In this document: piece after piece, positions 23,070-34,156 of the stretch
How positions within the stretch are numbered: position 1 is the first letter of the stretch
Layout of the letters: each line of letters starts with the position of its first letter
DNA from: Silene conica
Taxonomy: Eukaryota > Streptophyta > Magnoliopsida > Caryophyllales > Caryophyllaceae
Assembly: GCA_029255685.2 (NCBI GenBank)
Contig: CM055319.2
Coordinates: 29,483,568-29,547,567 of the forward strand
DNA length: 64,000 bases
Reading direction: 5' to 3'
Position numbers and translations under genes: made by a program
Notes under the pieces: generated by a model
Databases searched by the model: none
The model's input: only the letters and a program-made list of their open reading frames with translations
Told to the model about the DNA's origin: nothing

Positions 23070-24077
23070 CAACCAAAACAACACAAAACAGCCGAGACAC
23101 CACAACACCCTCACGCGATTCAAAACTCCCCACCACCACCGTGTTCCTCCCTTCGACCACCCATGACCGCTGCCTACCTGCACCCACTACAACCTACTAC
23201 CACCAGAACACCACCAAACCCTTGGTCACCCGCCGGCGAGACAGTACCACCCTCACCAGGCTGACCCCTTCACTCAAACACCGTACATCTCGATTGACAC
23301 ATCCCCCTACCCGCCTGACAAAACGCCCCTCTGACGACACTACCACCACGCCCAGACCTCACAACCACGACCAACATTACCCCTGACATCTGTTCCATCG
23401 ACGACAGTGGTACCACCGTATCGACCTCCCCCGAGTCAACGGTGGTACCACCCCCAATATACTCCCCTGACTACGTAAAACATAAAACCCTTGTAACCAG
23501 AGGCCACGAACCACCCCTTTACCGTTGACCCAGACCCCTAGACACGCCACAACTTCCACCCCATTACACCCCCGACCACCACTAATATAGTGGTGCTAGC
23601 CACGACCCATATCAAAAACCAAACACCATAAACTGACTCAACGAAAACCCAAGACTCAAACAGGAAAAAGGTAAGTTCTGACATACCCGACTCTAAGGTC
23701 AAAACGACGTGCTCTAGGCCGGCTGAATTACGGTGGTCAAAGTGTCTCCTCCTCCTCTGCTGTGGTGGCTGCGTGATTTTGGTAGTGGTGGTGTGTTTGT
23801 GTTAGGGTAAGCATAAGCAAATGTTGCTTAAAAATGACGGCAGGGCTGTTTCTAGCCTCTAGGGTTTTTACGGTAAGGTGGGCTGTTTTGTGTTTGCACA
23901 CAAAACGAGGCCCATCGACAAGCTTATCAAGAGGTCACAAGATCGATCCCCACCTAAGACATACCAATATAAAACTATAATAACAAATGAACATAAAAAC
24001 GTTGTTAAACCATCGACATAACATTTATAATAAAGTATAAACTCTAATCAAATAACTAAAGTTTTCGGGGTATTACA

Positions 24078-24090
24078 GTCTTCCCCCCTT
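24078..24090 (-). promoter_or_regulatory. Tekay polypurine tract (minus strand)
   Basis: Complement reads AAGGGGGGAAGAC directly before the LTR start. An identical tract precedes the TK-B 3' LTR at 32604-32616. Confidence 0.85.
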
Positions 24091-24243
24091 AAAATGAACT
24101 TCGTCCCGAAGTTCAACAACGCCCCGATGACAAAACAACCACTCAAACGCACTTGGAACATAACCGTCACAAAAGGTTCACTTTAATCACAGAATGTTAC
24201 ATTCCACCCCCCCTAAAGAAAAGTTACGTCCGCGTAACTTACC

Positions 24244-26783
24244 TCAATCGAACAAATGTGGATAACGCTCCCTCATGGACGCCTCAGGCTCCCACGTAGC
24301 CTCCTCCTGATTATGATTTGTCCACAAGACCTTCACCAAGAACGTCTCCCCATTGCGAGTCTTTCGTACCTTCCTGTCCAGAATTTCCCTCGGAGTCTCA
24401 ATGTATGCCAACTGCTCATCTACCTCAATCACCTCATGCTGAAGCACATGCGACGGATCACTCACGTATTTCCTCAACTGGGACACATGGAACACATTAT
24501 GGACCTTGGATAGGGTTGGAGGCAAAGCTAAGCGATATGCCACCTCTCCAACTCTGTCCAAGATCTCAAATGGCCCAATAAATTTCTGACTCAGTTTGCC
24601 ACGCTTGCCAAATCTCATCACACCCTTCATCGGAGAGACTTTCAGTAGTACTTTCTCTCCGACCTCAAATGAAATATCGCTCCTCTTCAGATCGGCATAA
24701 CTCTTCTGTCTATCCTGAGCGGCCCTCATCCTCTGTCGAATAACCTAGACCTGCTCCACCATCTCCTGGATCATATCCGGCCCTAATGTCACAACGTCAG
24801 CTCGATCATCCCAACACACAGGGCTCCGACACTTCCTCCCGTATAGAGCCTCGAAAGGGGCCATGCCTATGCTTGCATGATAGCTGTTATTATAAGAAAA
24901 CTCGATCAACCCCAGTCGATCCTCCCAAAATCCTCCGAACTCAAGTACACAAGCTCTCAACATATCCTCAAGAGTCTGAATCGTCCGCTCAGTCTGACCA
25001 TCCGTAGCCAGATGAAAAGCTGTACTCATCTTCAACTGGGTGCCCAACGCTGCCTGCAACTCCTGCCAAAATCTGGATATAAACCTCGAGTCTCGATCTG
25101 AAACAATATCCTTGGGTACGCCATGCAGTTTGACCACATTCTGAACATACGACTTAGCCAATTCAGCTTTACTCCAGGTATCTTTCATCGGAATAAAGTG
25201 AGCTGACTTAGTCAAACGATCCACGATCACCCAAATCATGTTGTTGCCCCTCTGAGTTCGAGGCAACCCCACGATAAAGTCCATTGAAATATTCTCCCAC
25301 TTCCACTCTGGTACATCCAACGGTTGAACTTTCCCTTGAGGTCTCTTATGCTCCCCTTTCACCCTCTGACAAGTCAAACATCTCGACACAAATTCTGCGA
25401 CTTCCTTCTTCATGTTAGGCCACCAGAACGTCTTCTTAAGATCTTTATACAGCTTATCACCCCCTGGGTGAACGGAGTATGGAGTAGCATGAGCTTCAGT
25501 CAGGATTTTCTTCTTTAGCTCCTCTACATCCGGTACACACCATCGCCCACTGAACCTCAAACTCCCGTCGGTATGAATACTGAACTTGGTTGACGACTCT
25601 CCACCCTCACTCTCCACCATCTTGCGCCATTTCTGGAGTCTCGCATCATTACCTTGCAACTCCCGAATCTCACCATACAACTCCGGCTCTACTGTCAAGT
25701 CGCTAAGAGCATCCCCTTTCCGGATCATAAATATTCCCATCTCCCTTAGTTCACCATGCAACCTCACTCTCGACCTGGCACAACCCAAGGCATGTATTGA
25801 CTTCCTACTTAGAGCGTCAGCTACCACATTTGCCTTGCCTTCGTGATAGACAATCTGCATATCATAATCTCCGATCAACTCTATCCACCTCCTCTGCCTC
25901 ATGTTCAACTCTTTCTGGGTGTAGATATATTTCAGGCTCTTATGATCAGAAAACACCTTAAAAGTGGCTCCATAAAGATAATGACGCCACAATTTCAGCG
26001 CAAAGACCACCGCGCCCAATTCCAAATCATGCGTCGGATAATTTTCTTCATAGGTCTTCAACTGGCGAGACGCATATGCTATTACTCTCCCATTCTGCAT
26101 TAACACACAACCCAATCCATGCTTCGAAGCGTCGGTATATACTTCGAAATTATCACTCCCAACTGGCAAGGCTAGGATAGGAGCTGTTGTCAGGCGTTCC
26201 TTAAGAGTCAGGAATGCCTTCTCACAATCCCCATCCCAGACAAAACGGTTCTCCTTCCTCATTAACGACGTCAACGGCTTTGCTATCTTCGAAAAGTCTT
26301 TGACGAATCTCCGGTAATAACCTGCTAACCCCAGAAAACTTCGGATCTCACTCACATTCTTCGGACTTGGCCACTTAGTCACAGCTTCAATTTTACTAGG
26401 GTCAACAGATACCCCCTCTTTGGAAATGACATGCCCCAGAAACGCCACTTTCTCCAACCAGAACTCGCATTTACATAACTTAGCATTGAGCTTATGCTCC
26501 TCCAAAGTCTGAAGTACCTTCCTCAAATGATCCTCGTGCTCTTCTGCATTCTTAGAATATACCAGGATATCATCTATGAATACCACCACGAACTTGTCTA
26601 GATACGGGCTGAAGACTCGATTCATCAAGTCCATGAACACAGCTGGAGCATTAGTCAATCCAAAGGGCATAACCACAAATTCATAGTGGCCATACCTCGT
26701 TCGGAAAGCGGTCTTCGGAATATATTCATCCTTTATCCTCAAATGATGGTACCCGGACCTCAAATCAATCTTGGAGAAAACCC
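24244..26783 (-). pseudogene. TK-X pol: RT (partial), RNase H, integrase, chromodomain
   Basis: Reading right to left: RT from the [14 protein letters not shown] motif on, with MPFGLTNAP and the catalytic FIDDILVYS near 26575; RT connection ([23 protein letters not shown]); RNase H ([30 protein letters not shown]); integrase zinc region ([16 protein letters not shown]); integrase core ([43 protein letters not shown] with Pro to Leu in the usual FHPATDGQ); and a C-terminal chromodomain (EILDRKVRK, LVKVLWTNH, EEATWEPE) ending at 24244. An in-frame TAG lies just before 24730 (CAG to TAG judged from TK-D). The 5' part of RT, protease and gag are absent, replaced by the inverted LTR at 26784. Confidence 0.92.
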
Positions 26784-26795
26784 TTTAGTTATTTG
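26771..26795. other. TK-X internal rearrangement junction (pol to inverted LTR)
   Basis: Pol sequence 'ttggagaaaac' meets LTR sequence 'tttagttatttg'. The intact LTR edge reads 'ccgaaaactttagtt', so both partners share gaaaac, with an extra 'cc' at the join. This is a short-homology junction, as in template switching or end joining. Confidence 0.75.
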
Positions 26796-27773
26796 ATTAG
26801 AGTTTATACTTTATTATAAATGTTATGTCGATGGTTTAACAACGTTTTTATGTTCATTTGTTATTATAGTTTTATATTAGTATGTCTTAGGTGGGGATCG
26901 ATCTTGTGACCTCTTGATAAGCTTGTCGATGGGCCTCGTTTTGTGTGCAAACACAAAACAGCCCACCTTACCGTAAAAACCTAGAGGCTAGAAACAGCCC
27001 TGCCGTCATTTTTAAGCAACATTTGCTTATGCTTACCCTAACACAAACACACCACCACTACCAAAATCACGCAGCCACCACAGCAGAGGAGGAGGAGACA
27101 CTTTGACCACCGTAATTCAGCCGGCCTAGAGCACGTCGTTTTGACCTTAGAGTCGGGTATGTCAGAACTTACCTTTTTCCTGTTTGAGTCTTGGGTTTTC
27201 GTTGAGTCAGTTTATGGTGTTTGGTTTTTGATATGGGTCGTGGCTAGCACCACTATATTAGTGGTGGTCGGGGGTGTAATGGGGTGGAAGTTGTGGCGTG
27301 TCTAGGGGTCTGGGTCATCGGTAAAGGGGTGGTTCGTGGCCTCTGGTTACAAGGGTTTTATGTTTTACGTAGTCAGGGGAGTATATTGGGGGTGGTACCA
27401 CCGTTGACTCGGGGGAGGTCGACACGGTGGTACCACTGTCGTCGATGGAACAGATGTCAGGGGTAATGTTGGTCGTGGTTGTGAGGTCTGGGCGTGGTGG
27501 TAGTGTCGTCAGAGGGGCGTTTTGTCAGGCGGGTAGGGGGCTGTGTCAATCGAGATGTACGGTGTTTGAGTGAAGGGGTCAGCCTGGTGAGGGTGGTACT
27601 GTCTCGCCGGCGGGTGACCAAGGGTTTGGTGGTGTTCTGGTGGTAGTAGGTTGTAGTGGGTGCAGGTAGGCAGCGGTCATGGGTGGTCGAAGGGAGGAAC
27701 ACGGTGATGGTGGGGAGTTTCGAATCGCGTGAGGGTGTTGTGGTGTCTCGGCTGTTTTGTGTTGTTTTGGTTG

Positions 27774-27813
<40 letters not shown>

Positions 27814-28827
27814 TTTATTATTTATGTCTATTGTTGGTTTTAGAAAGATTATTTTTTTATGAGGTAATATTTTATTTATGGCAAATGTAATTAGTATTTA
27901 TGGTAAAGGATTTAGATTTGAATTTCAAAACCCAAGTGTTATTTATTTTAGGAGTTGCTATTTTTAGGAGCTACTATATTTGGAAAGTTACTATTTCGGG
28001 TAACTCGGTTGTTGGGGAAACTTTCTAAATATAGGAAGTTTCTATAAATAGAATGTGTACATGTATTACGAGAATTAGGGAGTTTATTAATTAAATAATA
28101 TACTTTTTGGTGGAAGTTTTCGTGTGGAGCACTTTTGAGAACAGTTGTGCATTTTGCCATTTTCTTCTGCAGTTACGAGGTAGGGGAATACTGCCTATAT
28201 GAGATGTGTAATCTGTTTATTGGTTGATATTAACTATGTTTATCTGTATTGTTATATGATTGGTATAATGTGATATATAATTCTGTGATACGGTATGGTG
28301 CGGAGATAAAGGGTCTGTGTGGTGCGGAGATAAAGGGTCTGTGTTTGGTGCGGAGATAAAGGGTCTGTGTTTGGTGCGGAGATAAAGGGTCTGTGTTTGG
28401 TGCGGAGAAAAAGGGTCTGTGATTCGGAGTGGAGAAGTTCAGCTTTCTATTTATAGTAATGTGGTTTATTTACAGTTTTCTCTACTCAACCTTGTGGTTG
28501 ACCTTGTGTATTCGTGATCACCTGTGATGAACCAATTTTGGGGAGCAGAATGACAGGTGGCTAAGACTAAGGGGGAGCTATGGGAGGAAGAGCTTGGATC
28601 CGGACGAGTTTAGATGTCTAGATCGCCTTAGTCAGTTTTAAATGAGTTGTACTTTATTTATTTTGTTAAGACTTTTGATACGGATGTAAGAACATGACTT
28701 GAGTTAATTTCTATTTAAAGTACTGTTATCTTCCTTTGTATCTACTGCCTCGCGAAACCGGGATGGTAACACCTTTATTTATCTGAGGAGTCCTAGTACA
28801 GGCCCTTAAATAAATGGGGGTGTTACA
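26784..28827 (+). repeat. TK-X right LTR (plus strand, first bases missing)
   Basis: Inverted, nearly identical copy of 22001-24077. It lacks the TGTAATACCCCG start and ends normally in GGGTGTTACA. Contains (ATT)n (27777-27822), palindromes at 27391 and 27426 (35-bp period), and the minisatellite (28296-28421). Confidence 0.92.
28296..28421 (+). repeat. Minisatellite in TK-X right LTR
   Basis: Units 'ggtgcggagataaagggtct' plus 'gtgttt', about five copies; reverse complement of the array at 22409-22533. Confidence 0.9.
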
Positions 28828-28830
28828 AAG

Positions 28831-28842
28831 TGGTATCAGAGC
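28831..28842 (+). promoter_or_regulatory. Primer-binding site (tRNA-iMet) in TK-X
   Basis: TGGTATCAGAGC three bases after the LTR end. From here on the sequence matches the TRIM internal region rather than Tekay, so the PBS is the switch point between the two families. Confidence 0.85.
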
Positions 28843-29189
28843 GACCCTGCGACCGTGTGGTGAGCCTGTGGTCGGGAGTACTCGGGTCACACACCTAGCG
28901 GGGGAGGATTCTGGCCCTGGTTGTGGTCAAGTTTGAGGCACAACGAGGACGTTGTGTTCTTTAAGTGGGGGAGTTTGTAACACCCCAAGAGTATGAGATG
29001 AGATTGTGTGGAGATTTGTCCCACATTGGTAGAATGTGAGGCTTATGATATGTTTATAATAGCTTCCACCCACCATGTAGTAACAAGGCCTTGTGCTTTT
29101 GGGCTTAAGTGAGGACAATTAATGGGCCCAAAAGTGTGCACCCATCTTATTGGGGTTGTGTTATGACCGTGGTGGGTCGGGTTGTTACA
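28843..29189 (+). mobile_element. TRIM internal segment and TRIM LTR fused to TK-X
   Basis: 28843-28975 matches the TRIM internal sequence at 46604-46735 with a few differences, including the 'aagtgggggagtt' PPT. 28976-29189 is a TRIM LTR (TGTAACACCCCAAG .. GGTTGTTACA) matching both LTRs at 46387-46927. There is no upstream TRIM LTR; a Tekay LTR stands in its place. The right end is followed by the TSD gaaac. Confidence 0.88.
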
Positions 29190-29194
29190 GAAAC

Positions 29195-29966
29195 TTTCCA
29201 TTTATGCTGGACTTCTATTTTTGGAAACGTTCCATTTATGTAAGGTTTCTATTTATAGTATGTATAGGTTATTAAGGGGTTTAGGGAGGTTATTAATTCG
29301 TTACATATACGTGTTTAGGTAACGAGTTTCGTGTGGAACACTTCTAGTGAGCTTGGACTTGTCTACAATTCTGCTGTTCGAGGTAGGGGATTACTGTGAT
29401 TATAACGTTGAACATGCTTTTAATATTTGGTGACTTCCATGTTTATCTTATGTTATAATATGATTGTTATATGAGTTTATTTGGCGTTGGATCGGTGTGG
29501 AGTTTATTTGGCGTTGGATCGGTGCGGAGTTTATTTGGCGTTGGATCGGTGTGGAGTTAATGGATGATTGAATCCATATATACGTATGATATTGTTTGTT
29601 TATATTTTCCTCTACTCAACCTCGTGGTTGACCCTGTGTATTCGTGTTCACCTGTGATGAACCAATTTATTGGGGAGCAGATTGACAGGTGTTGAGACAA
29701 TGGGAGCTAAGGGAAGGGAGAAGCTCGGATCCGGACCAGCCCAGAGTCTAGATCACCATAGTAGTCTTTTCATGAGTTGTACTTTAGTTTTTACAAGACA
29801 GTTTTATAAGTTGGTTGTATGAACTAGTCCTTTGAGTTTAACTTTATTTAATTAAAGTACTGGTTATCTTCCCTTTGTATCTGCTGCCTCGGGAAACCGA
29901 GATGGTAACACTCTTAATTATCTGGGGAGTCCTAGTACATGCCCTTAAATAAATGGGGGTGTTACA
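29195..29966 (+). repeat. TK-D 5' LTR, part 3
   Basis: Continues the TK-D LTR after the gaaac duplication. It contains a 27-bp minisatellite of three units (29473-29557, unit 'gagtttatttggcgttggat' plus 'cggtgYg') and ends GGGTGTTACA. Confidence 0.85.
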
Positions 29967-29969
29967 AAG

Positions 29970-29981
29970 TGGTATCAGAGC
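29970..29981 (+). promoter_or_regulatory. TK-D primer-binding site (tRNA-iMet)
   Basis: TGGTATCAGAGC three bases after the LTR end. Confidence 0.9.
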
Positions 29982-30088
29982 GAACGATCCTTAGGCCTAA
30001 CCTAATGAACCCAATGAATGTAGGAGAGTCTAAATAAAATGAACCCCGGGATAGGACTGTTAGGAGCACACTAAAGGAAAAGTATGAG
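29982..30088 (+). other. TK-D leader, left part
   Basis: Matches the TK-B leader (complement of about 50700-50801). Interrupted by TK-B; its last five bases (atgag, 30084-30088) are the TSD. The leader resumes at 59647. Confidence 0.8.
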
Positions 30089-31246
30089 TGTAACACCCCC
30101 ATTTACCTAGGAGCCTGAACTAGGACTTCCAGAGTAAATAGGACCGTTACCATCCTGGATAACCAGGGTAGTAGATATACATAGTGAAAGAAACACAGTA
30201 CTTTAATGTAAATGGTTAAACTGAAACTATTACAAGCCTTAGCCCAAAGGACTTCCAAAACAACTGAATTGAAATAAATGTTCAACTATGAAAACAAGAC
30301 TAAGCGATCTAGTAGCTAGGTAGGTCTAGTTCATGTCTCTCTTCCATTCCCAGTCCTAGTCCAGCTGTCTCTGACCTGAAAGATCTACTCCCCATTCCGG
30401 ATCATTGTAGGTGAACACGAATACACTGTCAACCTCGCGGTTGAGTAGGATAACACAATAATAAACAATGCCACAAACAGTATATGCAATTGATCATGCT
30501 ATGCTCGAGCTCATTCTCATTCTCATTCTCATTCTCAAACCCGTGACTCCCAGCCATACCGAACCTCCCGGCAGACTATACTCGGCCATCGCCGAACACC
30601 AGCATAACAACTGAGGTCACCAGGTCTAGCCCTGTAGAGCTACCCTGGGCCCAATAATATCTCATCATCATCTCAATCTGTAACCGTACTCATGCCATGA
30701 TTATGAATGCAAAAATAAAGAACCAACACTGTAAATGCATCTCATAAATAATCATATTTGCATCCATAGCATCCAATTCACATACAAACATAACACGATT
30801 CAAAAGTAGTTCCAGTGTAACCTACCTGTATAGTAAGTCTGCAATTGAAATCACCCTCTAGAAGTATTCCACCTCGAATTCAGTTCCTATAAATATACTT
30901 TTATCAAATTCTACTCATACAAACAAACGCTACCCAAAATTATTTAATCATGCTCCTAATTAATTTATTTATAACATATGGTGAATATATCCACATATAA
31001 GCTTGCCCATAGTACACAATTATCATAGCCAATTATAACTTACTATAAGTAGTACCTACGAAAATTACACTTGCTAAAATAACATATGACCAATTAAATA
31101 ATAAATACCCAATTCAATATCGCAACAATATAATTATACACAACCACACAATCAATTAGGCTAATTACTAAACATGATTACCACCCGTAGTAATAATTAT
31201 AAGTAACAATCATACAATTAAGTGATAATAATAATAAGACCATACT

Positions 31247-31296
<50 letters not shown>

Positions 31297-32603
31297 GATA
31301 AAGATAACCATGATGGCAATGTAATGATTCCATACATTCAAACCCCAATCCTGAATCACGCAAAACCGTACAAACACAAACAATAAAACAGCCCAAACCC
31401 ACGCAACAGCCTCCTACCGACACCCTGTCAACCACCGCAATCAACACCCAGCGAAGCCCCCGGCCTCCTCACTGGCACCACCAGGCTCGCCCCTGAGCGG
31501 TGGTGATCCTAGGGAGGAGGTCAGTAGCCCTCGTCAGCCTCCCACGACACCTGAACAGGCGGACAAAACCAGAGACACCACCATAACCCAGATTCATGTT
31601 TTCTGGAACAAAAACTAACCCTGCTGTACAACCACCAAAAGCCACCACGAAGCACTGTGACAGCCACCATTACGCACCCCACGCTACCCACCAACAAATT
31701 ACCCAAACACCCATCTCAAAAGTCAATCACCCTTTAGTCGAAGGCCCACACAGAAGTCCCTGCCCACTGTCACTCTGACCACGACACCCAGATCAGAATT
31801 GGTCTCCCGAAACGAACCCTGCCTCTACTTCCTTACGACCCACCAAGAACCACCACCATAACCACCAGACGAACCCTTGACTACCACCCCTCAACAGCCT
31901 CTAACGACATACAAAAATTATATGCAGATAATAAAACTAAACACGACACAAACAACCTCATACGAAAGGAAATATAAGATATGCTATAACATGACTCTGG
32001 TAGGGGGTGTAAACCACCATGATACGACGGTCAACAAGGCCAACGATGACCCAACTCTGACCCAAAAGAGATTATTGCACTTCATAGATTAAAACTTAGT
32101 AAAGATCAGATCACATAAGCATAATTATACACATGAATTAACGAACTAAAGTTGAGCAGATGCTGAAAAACGAGACAGAGGAAGTTGTGTACCCTTTTTC
32201 AGACGTAAAAAGAGCCACCAACGGCCACCCTAAACCACCGTGTGATCCCTTCTCCTTGTACCCTGAAGTGTCGGCTGAGTGATTGTGTGAAGGTGCTAAG
32301 CGTTGTAGATCTAGGGTTAGGGTTTTAGGGTATAAACATATATAGAGGCTGATAGAATTTGTTGCTCTTCTTCAGCGTGTATGGTGTGTCGAGTTGGGCT
32401 TTACAGCCTTGGGCACGCATCCCAAGGCCCGTATAACATTAACCCATATATCGATAACTAAATACCCGTTCCCGACACTTACTTATAACATATAAAATAT
32501 AAACATTAACTCGATTAATCAAATAAACGATCGATTACTAGCGAAACGTCAAAGTAGTAAATAAATAAATAAAATAAAACGTAATAAAACACGGGGTATT
32601 ACA
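30089..32603 (-). repeat. TK-B 3' LTR
   Basis: 2,515 bp; on the minus strand TGTAATACCCCG .. GGGTGTTACA. It is the uninterrupted ('empty-site') version of the LTR that AT-C entered: 'gatggcaatgtaatgattcc' at 31311-31330. Contains a CATTCT hexamer run near 30510 and (AAT)n at 31251-31295. Confidence 0.95.
31251..31295. repeat. (AAT)n microsatellite in TK-B 3' LTR
   Basis: About 45 bp, versus about 88 bp at the same site in the 5' LTR (51988-52075), so it has changed length since insertion. Confidence 0.95.
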
Positions 32604-32815
32604 GTCTTCCCCCCTTACAATGAACTTCGTCCCGAAGTTCACCGGCCCATGGTCAACAGAACTGATCATAAAACATGTAGCGAATACATAAAGTGGCCCC
32701 ATATTACGTTAGAATCTAATAAAGTACTTTAAAACATGAATTGTCACATTCTACCCTCCTAAAAGGAAGGTTACGTCCTCGTAACATACCTTAGGTAAAA
32801 AGCTCAGGATACTTC
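32604..32815 (-). other. TK-B 3' end: PPT, 3' leader and last chromodomain codons
   Basis: The PPT complement is 32604-32616. The pol stop and last codons (YPELFT then TAA) lie near 32790-32815, split from the rest of the chromodomain by AT-A. The last five bases (acttc) are the AT-A TSD. Confidence 0.8.
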
Positions 32816-34118
32816 TGACACCCGTCGTTGAGGGGTGTCAAAGATAAGATTTATAAAACCTCAGCTTAAACTCATTTAGGATAAGTCAAGGGTCGAACCA
32901 CAGAGAGACAGGGTAAATTGTGTTTGTAAATTTAAAGTCTATTGCAAGTAACCAAAAAGGGGGGTTTGAATTGGGATTTTAACTAACAACTAAAGTAACA
33001 AAATAACAAGAAAATTTAAAATAAGGTAAAGAGGGGATTAGGAACTTTGGTTCCCCATGGTCAAGACAAGTCAATGAAAGGTAAGAATAACAAAATAACA
33101 CAATCCTAAGGAACAAAGAATAAACCTTTAGGTCAATATTCTACCCAATCCTTACGGTCTTAGGGTTCCTACAAAAGCACTAAACTTTCGTTCAAGGGCA
33201 ATCCCAAAGTTGTTGTTAAACTAATCCTAATAATCTTTCAATCCCAAGGATTAGTTCACCAACAACAATGGGGGATTGGTAATTTAATCATCAAACCTAT
33301 CAAAGTCAAGTTTTTACATAGTTCCCCTAATTCCTAATCACAAGAATTAGTTATGCATGCTTCTAATTATAAAACTATCAATTACCAAGAATATTAAAGA
33401 TGTGAACATAATCAAAGATGATAATAAAAGAGTAAACATGAAATAAGAAAATAACAACAAGATGAATAACAAGATTGGATTAAAGGAAAGATTAATTATC
33501 ACAAACTTACAACTTGAATAGAAATCCTAAGAAGAAAGATGAAAGCTTGATAAAAATCCTCTAACAATGGAGGCTTCAAACATAGAGTACTTGGTAAAAT
33601 TCCTAAGGTAGAAAATTGCTGAAAAACTACTTTACCTAATAGAAGAGTTTTGATCTCCTTAAATAAGAAATATTACAAGATTAGGAAATCAGAAAACAAA
33701 ACGGAAATCCCCAAAACAGGGTCTGGTCGGTCGACCTGTTTTCTCGGTCGGTCGACCGGTTCTGCTGAAACGAACTTATTTCCTGCGAATTTGGGCTTCC
33801 GTGGAGAAATGGGCCTGATTACATATTCGACTTCAGTCGGTCGACCTGATATCTCGGTCGGTCGACCGCTCCTCTTATTCTCAGTTTTGATCCAGCCCGA
33901 TGATTGTACTTGAATGCACCATCCGAATTCATTGCTCCAAAAACAGCTTCCTAAAGGCAAATAAGGCTTGGTTTTGCTTACTTACGCGTATTCCTGCATA
34001 CAAAACACAGAAATACCAAAGTAGACAAAATGGGAGAAAAAGCAACTAAAAAGTCACGAAAGTGTAAGAAAATACGTGCCAAAAGAGTAAATAAAATGCA
34101 TAAAATAGGCACGTATCA
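32816..34118 (-). repeat. AT-A 3' LTR
   Basis: On the minus strand TGATACGTGCCTATTTTATG .. GGTGTCA. Carries two 12-9-12 doublets (33725-33867) upstream of a TTATTTAAGG element, which may be the TATA box. The internal ORFs on both strands are LTR noise. Confidence 0.95.
33725..33867 (+). repeat. 12-9-12 motif block (two doublets), AT-A 3' LTR
   Basis: Copies at 33725 and 33746, then 33835 and 33856, each exactly 21 bp apart; spacers tgttttctc and tgatatctc. Confidence 0.95.
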
Positions 34119-34156
34119 AATTCCCCAAACCAAACCTTGCTTGTCCTCAAGCAAGC
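34119..34156 (-). promoter_or_regulatory. AT-A PPT with adjacent hairpin
   Basis: On the minus strand a perfect 8-bp stem CTTGCTTG / CAAGCAAG with an AGGA loop (34136-34155) is followed by GGTTTGGTTTGGGGAATT and the LTR. Same layout as AT1 3015-3053. Confidence 0.8.

Larger units (their letters stand above)
22001..24077 (-). repeat. TK-X left LTR (minus strand)
   Basis: On the minus strand it runs TGTAATACCCCG .. GGGTGTTACA, 2,077 bp. It holds a 25/26-bp minisatellite (22409-22533), an (AAT)n tract (23015-23067) and a pair of GGTGGTACCACC-type palindromes (23407 and 23442, 35-bp period). Confidence 0.92.
22001..29189. mobile_element. TK-X: inverted-LTR Tekay/TRIM chimera, 7,189 bp
   Basis: Flanked by the TSD gaaac (21996-22000 and 29190-29194) inside the TK-D LTR, so it integrated as one unit. 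In order: Tekay LTR on the minus strand (22001-24077), PPT complement (24078-24090), minus-strand pol from chromodomain back into RT (24244-26783), a plus-strand Tekay LTR lacking its first bases (26784-28827), a tRNA-iMet PBS, TRIM internal sequence, and a TRIM LTR on the plus strand (28976-29189). A normal element has both LTRs in the same direction; here the Tekay LTRs are inverted and the right terminus belongs to a different family. Confidence 0.88.

Noticed and set aside
27284..27702. 60-81-codon ORFs repeated in both TK-X LTRs
   Set aside because: They recur only because the LTR is duplicated. No homology to proteins I know, both strands open; treated as LTR noise.
30089..30285. ORF 'MNIYFNSVVLEV' at the TK-B LTR ends (also 50775-51014)
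   Set aside because: Duplicated only because the LTR is duplicated.
31178..31447. ORFs with long Tyr, Asn or Leu runs in LTRs (also near 21625, 22938, 51913)
   Set aside because: They translate ATT/AAT microsatellites and LTR sequence in both strands.
33650..33960. Overlapping ORFs of 87 and 95 codons in the AT-A LTRs
   Set aside because: Present identically in both LTRs and on both strands; open because of the GGTCGACC heptads, not because of coding selection.
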